From the NCBI GenBank assembly GCA_050485745.1, contig JBJHBY010000120.1, forward strand, positions 1-10,187: a stretch of 10,187 nucleotides of DNA, given 5' to 3'. Source of the DNA: JBJHBY01 sp050485745 (lineage in GTDB: Bacteria > Pseudomonadota > Gammaproteobacteria > Pseudomonadales > CAMLJR01). The notes beneath the pieces are model-generated. The model made no database searches, was not told the origin of the DNA, and worked only from the letters and a program-made list of their open reading frames with translations. The position numbers were made by a program, and so were the translations under genes. Positions 5,212 through 10,187 of the stretch are shown here, piece by piece; position 1 is the first letter of the stretch; every line of letters begins with the position of its first letter.

Positions 5212-7524
5212 ATGAAAAAAAGCACCAGCCCTTCAAAGGGAGTTTCTACCAGTCTGATCGCAGCGGCCGTGATCTCGGCGATGTCGCCTCAAGTGCACGC
5301 ACAATCCTCTGGCGCCCTGGAAGAGATCGTGGTCACCGCGCAACGGCGCGCGCAATCCCTGCAGGACACGCCCATTGCCATCACCGCATTCAGCGAACGT
5401 GAACTGGAACAGAAGGGCATTCGCGACATCACCGACATCGGCAGCTACTCCCCCAATGTCAATATCGCACCGTTGCCCTCCAACACGGCCAAGGCCACGA
5501 TCTCGATCCGTGGTTCAGTCACCTCCAACCCCGCGATTACCTGGGAGCCGACTGTCGGGATCTACCTGGATAACGCCTACATCGGCAAATTCTCCGGCAA
5601 TGTGTTCAAGATCGCGGAACTGGAGCGCGTTGAAGTCCTGCGTGGCCCGCAGGGAACCCTGTATGGCAAAAACACGATTGGTGGTGCCGTCAATCTGATC
5701 ACCCGTCGCCCCACCGGCGAATTCGGTGGTCGGGTGCGCGCCGGCATCGGCAACTATGGCTACGGCGAGATCTACGCATCGGTGGACACCCCTGCCCTGC
5801 AATTCAGCAACGGCAGTTCGCTCAAGGCACGCTTCTCATTGCTCGCCGAAGAACGCGACGGCTTCTATGACAACGTGGCGCCCGATCCGACCGCCACCAT
5901 CACGCATCCCTTCACCAGCGACCCGATCTCCCCGGAACCACGCGGCTCCAGCGACGAGCACAACGCCAAGGAAAGCCGCATCGGCCGTATGGATCTGCTC
6001 TGGGATGTGAACGATCGCCTCGCGGTCCGCTACACGCTGGATCACGCCAGAGTGGATAACACGCCGGCCAAGGCCCAGTTTACTGCCCTTGATCCGGGCA
6101 ACCTGGCCTTCGGGGTGCCCTTCCCCGCCGACCTGGCGCAGTATCTGACCAACCCGAACAACAATGTCGGCCGCAACAGCTCCAACGCCGACACCTTCGA
6201 AGAGTTCAAATCAACCAGCCACTCGCTGTTTGTCGACTATGAGCTCGGCAACCTCGGTGCGCTGGGCGATGTCACAATGAAGTACATCGGCAACTACCGC
6301 AAACTCGACTTCGAGCAGAGCCTGGACAACGACGGCACGCCGTTCACACTGTTCCACTCGGCCATCGACGAGAGCTACACCCAGCGCTCCCATGAACTGC
6401 AGTTCTCCGGCTCCACGGAGCGCGTGCAGTACGTGCTCGGCCTGTATTACTTTGACGAAGAGGCGGATGTGTTCAATCCGCTGTTCCCGTTGAATGCCTT
6501 CTTTGGCCCCATGGTGATGCGTAATGCCTATGGCCTGGAGTCAGAGCAGTATGCGGTCTATGGCCAGGCCGAATGGCGCCCATCTGCCCAGGTGCTGCAG
6601 GATCGACTGAGTCTGACCGCCGGTCTGCGCTGGACACGCGAAAAGAAGGATTCCTACATCAGCCACCCGGATGATCAGGTTCCCTTCGCTGGCCAGGCAG
6701 ACAAGAAGTGGACCAACGTCACCCCCACGTTTATCGTTGGCTATGACTTCACCGATGAGCTGCACGGCTACGCCAAGTATTCGCAGGGCTGGAAGTCCGG
6801 CGGCTTCAATGGCGAGTCTGGCTCACTGGAAGCCTTTGTCGAAGGTTACGATCCGGAAGAGGTGGACGCCTACGAGATCGGCCTGAAGTCCCGCTGGCTC
6901 GACAACACACTGCAGGTCAACGTCGCCGCCTACTACCACGACGAGACCGACCTGCAGCTGTCGGTCTTCACCAGTGGTTCCTCAGCCGCCTCCGTGGTGC
7001 GCAACGCCGGCGCCGCCACCAAGCGCGGAGTCGAGGTCGAGGTCATTTACCAGCCCAATGCGGACTTCCAGCTGATGGCCAGCTACGGCTATCTCGACGC
7101 GAAGTACAACGAGTTCCTGGAATTCGACCCCGATATCGGAGCCGTCGTCGACAAACGCAGGGAGAAAGACAACCAGTACGCCGCAAAATACAACTACAAC
7201 ATCAGTGCGGAGTACACCTTCCTGCGCTCACAGTTTGGCGAGCTGACCGCGCGGCTGGACTACAGCTACATCGATGACTACGTCCCCTACGTCAACCCGG
7301 AGCAGAACGCCACCTCAAAGATCAAGGGTTACGGCCTGCTCAATGGTCGCCTGACCCTGAGCGAGGTCCGGGTTGGAGAGAACAGTAACCTGCAGATCGC
7401 ACTTTGGGGCAAGAACCTGCTTGACAAGGACTACCGCATCAATACGGTACCCTTCGGGCCCTTCACCGTCAGCTACTTCGGCGACCCGCGCACCTACGGG
7501 GTCGAGGCTACGCTGAACTTCTAG
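5212..7524 (+). CDS. TonB-dependent outer-membrane receptor (large, substrate unknown)
   Basis: A 770-residue outer-membrane receptor using TonB energy. It has a signal peptide with a lysine start (MKKSTS), a hydrophobic core (about 14-24) and a likely cleavage at VHA-QSS (30/31). The TonB box EEIVVTA (37-43) is followed by QRRAQSLQDTPIAITAF, a plug signature RVEVLRGPQGTLYGKNTIGG (139-158), and a barrel ending in YGVEATLNF with the usual terminal aromatic. Barrel motifs such as YAKYSQGWKSGGFNGE and LQVNVAAYYHDETDLQLSVF are typical of the broad receptor family abundant in marine gammaproteobacteria and sphingomonads, where ligands range from siderophores and cobalamin to carbohydrates and hydrophobic compounds. 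No feature here fixes the ligand. It lacks the N-terminal signalling domain of FecA-type receptors. It lies 210 bp downstream of the BlaI/M56 pair in the same direction, so control by that pair is a reasonable hypothesis. Confidence 0.93.
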   Translation: MKKSTSPSKGVSTSLIAAAVISAMSPQVHAQSSGALEEIVVTAQRRAQSLQDTPIAITAFSERELEQKGIRDITDIGSYSPNVNIAPLPSNTAKATISIRGSVTSNPAITWEPTVGIYLDNAYIGKFSGNVFKIAELERVEVLRGPQGTLYGKNTIGGAVNLITRRPTGEFGGRVRAGIGNYGYGEIYASVDTPALQFSNGSSLKARFSLLAEERDGFYDNVAPDPTATITHPFTSDPISPEPRGSSDEHNAKESRIGRMDLLWDVNDRLAVRYTLDHARVDNTPAKAQFTALDPGNLAFGVPFPADLAQYLTNPNNNVGRNSSNADTFEEFKSTSHSLFVDYELGNLGALGDVTMKYIGNYRKLDFEQSLDNDGTPFTLFHSAIDESYTQRSHELQFSGSTERVQYVLGLYYFDEEADVFNPLFPLNAFFGPMVMRNAYGLESEQYAVYGQAEWRPSAQVLQDRLSLTAGLRWTREKKDSYISHPDDQVPFAGQADKKWTNVTPTFIVGYDFTDELHGYAKYSQGWKSGGFNGESGSLEAFVEGYDPEEVDAYEIGLKSRWLDNTLQVNVAAYYHDETDLQLSVFTSGSSAASVVRNAGAATKRGVEVEVIYQPNADFQLMASYGYLDAKYNEFLEFDPDIGAVVDKRREKDNQYAAKYNYNISAEYTFLRSQFGELTARLDYSYIDDYVPYVNPEQNATSKIKGYGLLNGRLTLSEVRVGENSNLQIALWGKNLLDKDYRINTVPFGPFTVSYFGDPRTYGVEATLNF

Positions 7525-7535
7525 ACAGCCTGACT

Positions 7536-7561
7536 GCCACCGGGGCTACAACCCCGGTGGC
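7536..7561. terminator. Stem-loop between convergent genes, probable bidirectional terminator
   Basis: A perfect 10-bp stem, GCCACCGGGG (7536-7545) and CCCCGGTGGC (7552-7561), encloses the loop CTACAA. It begins 11 bases after the receptor stop codon. On the plus strand it is followed by a pyrimidine-rich stretch (TCCTCCTTCGGTTTTT), not an immediate T-run; on the minus strand there is no T-run. The minus-strand BCCT gene ends inside it: its TAG stop (7548-7546) lies in the loop and its last codons form one arm. Position and stability argue for termination of both converging transcripts, though it is not a textbook intrinsic terminator. Confidence 0.7.
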
Positions 7562-9159
7562 TCCTCCTTCGGTTTTTCCTGGTCCGGGGTCGAGCCCATC
7601 GGGTCGATCGGTGGCGCCTCGCCCGCGGCCAGTTCCTTCATCGAATAACCCAGATAATCCGCGTGCAGTGCCCGGGTCAGGGCCACCGCCATGAACACCA
7701 GCAGCACGCAGAACGGAAAGCCCAGGGTAATGATCACGTTCTGCAGGGCACCGAGCCCGCCACCCAGCAAAAGCGTTGCCGCCACCGCGCCCAGCAGCAG
7801 GGTCCAGAACACGCGCTGGCCGGTACGGCTGGGCTGATCGTCGCGACGTGACAGCAGGTCGACCACCAGGGCCGCGGAGTCCGCCGAGGTGGTGAGGAAC
7901 ACGATGATGACCACCACGGCCAGGATGGACGTCAGGGTCGCCAGGGGGAACTGCTCGAGAAAGCCGAACAGGGCCACCGAAACATCGGCACGCACCTGGC
8001 TGCTGAGATCGACGCCGCGATGCAGTTCGAGATCAATCGCCGCCAGCCCGAACACCGAGAACCAGATCACCGTGAACAGCAGCGGCGCGCCCAGTGCGCC
8101 GCCCACGAACTGGCGAATGGTGCGCCCCTTCGAGATGCGCGCGATGAAGATGCCCACGTAGGGCGCCCAGGAGATGGTCCAGGCCCAGTAGAAAACGGTC
8201 CAGCTCTGCTGCCACTCAGTGCCCTGGTAGGTTTCGGTCCAGAAGGCCATCCACGGCAGGTTCTGCAGGTAGCTGCCGACGTTCTCCACCATGCCGGAGG
8301 TGACGAACAGGGTGGGCCCGGCGATCCACACGAACACCAGGATCAGCAGCGCCAGCAGGATATTGAACTGGGACAGGCGGCGGATGCCGCGATCCAGACC
8401 CAGCGCCACGGACAGGGTCGCCACCGCCGTAATCAGCGCGACGATGACCAGCTGCGATGCTGCTCCCACCGGCAGGCCGAACAGGTACTGCCCGCCGCTG
8501 TTGAGCTGCAGCGTACCCAGGCCAATGGATACCGCGACCCCGAACAGGGTGCCAAGCAAGGCGATGACATCGATGGCCCAGCCGATCGGCCCGCGCACGC
8601 GCTCGCCCAGCACCGTGTAGAAGATACTGCTGATGCGCATCGGCAGGCCCTGGCGATAGGTGAAATAACCGATAGCCAGAGCCGGCAGGGTGAAGATCGT
8701 CCATGTGTGCAGGCCAAAGTGGTACAGGGCGATGTCCATGGCCAGCTCCGCCGCCGCCGCGGAGCCGGGCTCGACGTCGTTCAGCGGCGGGCTGGCGAAG
8801 TGAGAGATGGGCTCGGCCACGCCCCAGAACATCAGGATGGTGCCGATGCCGGCAGCGAACAGCATGGCGAACCAGGTGGCCGTGGGATACTCCGGTCCCT
8901 CGCCATCGGGCCCGAGACGAATACTGCCGTAGCGGCTCAGTGCCACCCAGACGAGGAAGATCAGCAGGCCGGTCACGCTCAGCACATAGAACCAGCCGAA
9001 GTACATCACGGTGGCATCGGCGAGCACACCGAAGAACGCGGCAAACGCCTCGCGAAACGGAATGGCAAAGGCGACGAACAGTACGGCCAGGCCGGCGGCG
9101 GTGAAAAAGATCTGGGGAATGGCGCTCAGGCCGAGGTGGCGCGCGAGTCGATCAAACAT
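7546..9159 (-). CDS. BCCT-family transporter (betaine/carnitine/choline type) with atypical substrate site
   Basis: A 537-residue inner-membrane secondary transporter with about 12 helices. Family hallmarks: MLFAAGIGTILMFWGVAEPISHF (99-121), ALYHFGLHTWTIFTLP (144-159), LLGTLFGVAVSIGLGTLQLN (201-220), and the signature WTVFYWAWTISWAPYVG (320-336) followed by FIARISKGRTIRQF. TTSADSAALVVDLLSRR (423-439) retains residues equivalent to BetP F464, T467 and S468 (F421, T424, S425), suggesting sodium coupling. The substrate residues are unusual: by eye, BetP W189, W194, Y197 and W374 correspond to F148, W153, F156 and T328, and the GMGIG stretch to GIGTI. Betaine-like substrates are thus uncertain. 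I chose ATG 9159, with GGGGG six bases upstream; a TTG at 9231 would add 24 non-family residues. The hydrophilic C-tail (about 510-537, proline and charge rich) is cytoplasmic. It is divergent from the TAXI-type gene. Confidence 0.93.
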   Translation of the reverse strand: MFDRLARHLGLSAIPQIFFTAAGLAVLFVAFAIPFREAFAAFFGVLADATVMYFGWFYVLSVTGLLIFLVWVALSRYGSIRLGPDGEGPEYPTATWFAMLFAAGIGTILMFWGVAEPISHFASPPLNDVEPGSAAAAELAMDIALYHFGLHTWTIFTLPALAIGYFTYRQGLPMRISSIFYTVLGERVRGPIGWAIDVIALLGTLFGVAVSIGLGTLQLNSGGQYLFGLPVGAASQLVIVALITAVATLSVALGLDRGIRRLSQFNILLALLILVFVWIAGPTLFVTSGMVENVGSYLQNLPWMAFWTETYQGTEWQQSWTVFYWAWTISWAPYVGIFIARISKGRTIRQFVGGALGAPLLFTVIWFSVFGLAAIDLELHRGVDLSSQVRADVSVALFGFLEQFPLATLTSILAVVVIIVFLTTSADSAALVVDLLSRRDDQPSRTGQRVFWTLLLGAVAATLLLGGGLGALQNVIITLGFPFCVLLVFMAVALTRALHADYLGYSMKELAAGEAPPIDPMGSTPDQEKPKEEPPGL

Positions 9160-9245
9160 TCTGTTCCCCCATGTCTGCCTGTCATCCAGCACGGTCCGGA
9201 TGGGTGCAGGGATGGTAAAGGCAGTACGCAAACGATGTCACGGCG

Positions 9246-9264
9246 AATGCCGTCACGCGGCATT
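9246..9264. promoter_or_regulatory. 19-bp inverted repeat in the shared BCCT/TAXI promoter region
   Basis: In the 168-bp spacer (9160-9327) between the divergent BCCT and TAXI-type genes, AATGCCG (9246-9252) and CGGCATT (9258-9264) form a perfect inverted repeat around TCACG. Size and symmetry suit a dimeric repressor or activator serving both genes. An overlapping ACGGC-GAAT-GCCGT (9240-9253) and a repeated GTCACG (starting at 9237 and 9252) add to the symmetry. I could not assign convincing -35 and -10 boxes or a known regulator. Confidence 0.5.
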
Positions 9265-9327
9265 TGCCCTGACGGCCGGCGGCTGCGATCATCCCGGACT
9301 TCGGTATCGATACAGGATGTGTTGGAC

Positions 9328-10187
9328 GTGATTCGCAGATTGCTCGCCATCGCCGCAACCGCGGCCGTCGCGCTGGCCCTGACCGCCTGCCAGGATCCTC
9401 CGGGGCAGGACGGCGTGACCCAGCTGCGCTGGGCCACATCGGCGGTGGGCTCCGCCGGGCATCGCGCCAAGGTCAGCCTGATGGTGGTGCTGAACCGCGA
9501 GATGCCGGACTACAACATTCGCGTGATGCCAACCTCCAGCGCCCTGGCCTCGATCCGCGGCTACAGCCTCGGTCAGTTCGAGGGTTTTTATGGCGCCAAT
9601 ATCGCCTTCCACGAACTGGCGCAAGACGGCGGCCGCTTCCGCGGCTTTGCCGCACGCGCCGAACACGAGCCGGTGCAATCCTTCTGGGCCTACACCATGG
9701 AGGTGGGCATCGCGGTGCGCGCCCGCGAACATGCCACTTTCGAGGGCTGGTCGGATCTGCGCGGCCGCCCCCTGTTCACCGGGCCCGCGGCCTGGGACGT
9801 GCGCGCCCAACTGGACCGCGCCCTGAACATTCTCGATGTCGACTATCGCTATCGCGAGCTCGATCTGGGCCTGGCCGGCAGCGCCCTGGCCCAGGGTAAC
9901 ATCGACGGCTTCGCCGCCTACACCGCGGGCGACTTGCCGGTCATCTTCAGCGTGGCCGACGATGTCCAGTTGCTGCCGCATTTCGTGCGCCACTACGAGC
10001 GGCAGGGCGCCACCGACTTTCTCTGCGTCTCCTGGGAGGAAACCAGCCGCAGCGAGATCGAAAGCCTCCTTCCGCCGGATCGCAGCCTGGTCGTTCGTCC
10101 CGGAATCCCGTTTTCGCTCGGGTTCGCGGATTCCCATCTCCAGAACCAGATGCGGCTCGCGCATCTCGCTCCCGGATCCTGGTATCT
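9328..10187 (+). CDS. TAXI-family TRAP-type solute-receptor lipoprotein (3' end outside window)
   Basis: A periplasmic substrate-binding protein of the TAXI type, read for 286 codons to the window edge; the family is usually about 320 residues, so most is present. The signal peptide ends in the lipobox LTAC with cysteine 21, predicting a lipid-anchored protein. The fold signature is QLRWATSAVGSAGHRAKVSL (32-51), then MPDYNIRVMPTSSALASIRG, WSDLRGRPLFTGPAAWDVRA and ALAQGNIDGFAAYTAGDLP, which follow the TAXI pattern (ATG..GG.Y..., PTGGS..N, L.GK....G..., L..G.IDAF....G.P). The typical GGTYY segment is replaced by GSAGHRAK, so the binding pocket is divergent. Starts are ambiguous: GTG 9328 is preferred for signal-peptide shape (AGGA at 9314-9317), with GTG 9319 and TTG 9322 in frame. 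No TRAP membrane subunit is visible. Ligand unknown. Confidence 0.82.
   Translation, partial: MIRRLLAIAATAAVALALTACQDPPGQDGVTQLRWATSAVGSAGHRAKVSLMVVLNREMPDYNIRVMPTSSALASIRGYSLGQFEGFYGANIAFHELAQDGGRFRGFAARAEHEPVQSFWAYTMEVGIAVRAREHATFEGWSDLRGRPLFTGPAAWDVRAQLDRALNILDVDYRYRELDLGLAGSALAQGNIDGFAAYTAGDLPVIFSVADDVQLLPHFVRHYERQGATDFLCVSWEETSRSEIESLLPPDRSLVVRPGIPFSLGFADSHLQNQMRLAHLAPGSWY

Noticed and set aside
5094..5402. 102-codon plus-strand frame covering the second receptor's leader
   Set aside because: It overlaps the receptor's signal peptide and plug in another frame and has no motif.
9160..9231. TTG start at 9231 extending the BCCT protein by 24 residues
   Set aside because: The ATG at 9159 has a strong GGGGG six bases upstream and the extension does not look like BCCT sequence.

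Overview
The window is GC-rich, densely coded DNA that looks like a Gram-negative, probably marine gammaproteobacterium. The evidence is two TonB-dependent outer-membrane receptors, a BCCT osmolyte-type carrier and a TAXI-type periplasmic lipoprotein. The taxon is an inference from protein style only. No RNA gene, insertion sequence, CRISPR array or phage gene was found. All seven genes are transport or regulatory genes, and two of them run off the window ends.

Left block (1-3503, minus strand), in transcription order: a 660-residue TonB-dependent receptor with the FRAP / His / NPxL features of heme-haemoglobin receptors; a 146-bp gap holding a decaying 8-bp tandem repeat; an ABC ATPase resembling NosF; and an ABC-2 permease of the DUF3526/NosY-like type that overlaps the ATPase by four bases and is cut by the window start. 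The pairing of a heme-type receptor with an ABC-2 system, rather than a FecCD-type heme importer, is notable.

Middle block (3612-7524, plus strand): a BlaI/MecI-type repressor overlaps an M56 (BlaR1-like) membrane metalloprotease that has an intact HEQAH zinc motif but no penicillin-sensing domain. They form a compact repressor/protease pair, divergent from the heme-type receptor and directly upstream of a second, 770-residue TonB-dependent receptor. The 210-bp leader of that receptor contains a palindrome and two mutually exclusive small hairpins near the ribosome binding site.

Right block (7536-10187): a strong 10-bp stem-loop lies between the convergent receptor and BCCT genes, with the BCCT stop codon in its loop. 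The BCCT transporter keeps the family fold signature and a sodium-site motif. Its glycine stretch and aromatic betaine box are altered, so its substrate may not be ordinary betaine or choline. Divergent from it is a lipoprotein of the TAXI solute-receptor family, cut by the window end; the shared 168-bp spacer carries a 19-bp inverted repeat that could be a common operator.

Taken together, the window reads as a nutrient-uptake neighbourhood: outer-membrane capture (two receptors), inner-membrane transport (ABC-2, BCCT), periplasmic binding (TAXI) and a proteolytically controlled repressor. No single novel system is proven. The best candidates for follow-up are the unusual BCCT binding site, the sensorless BlaI/M56 pair between two receptors, and the heme-type receptor/ABC-2 operon.
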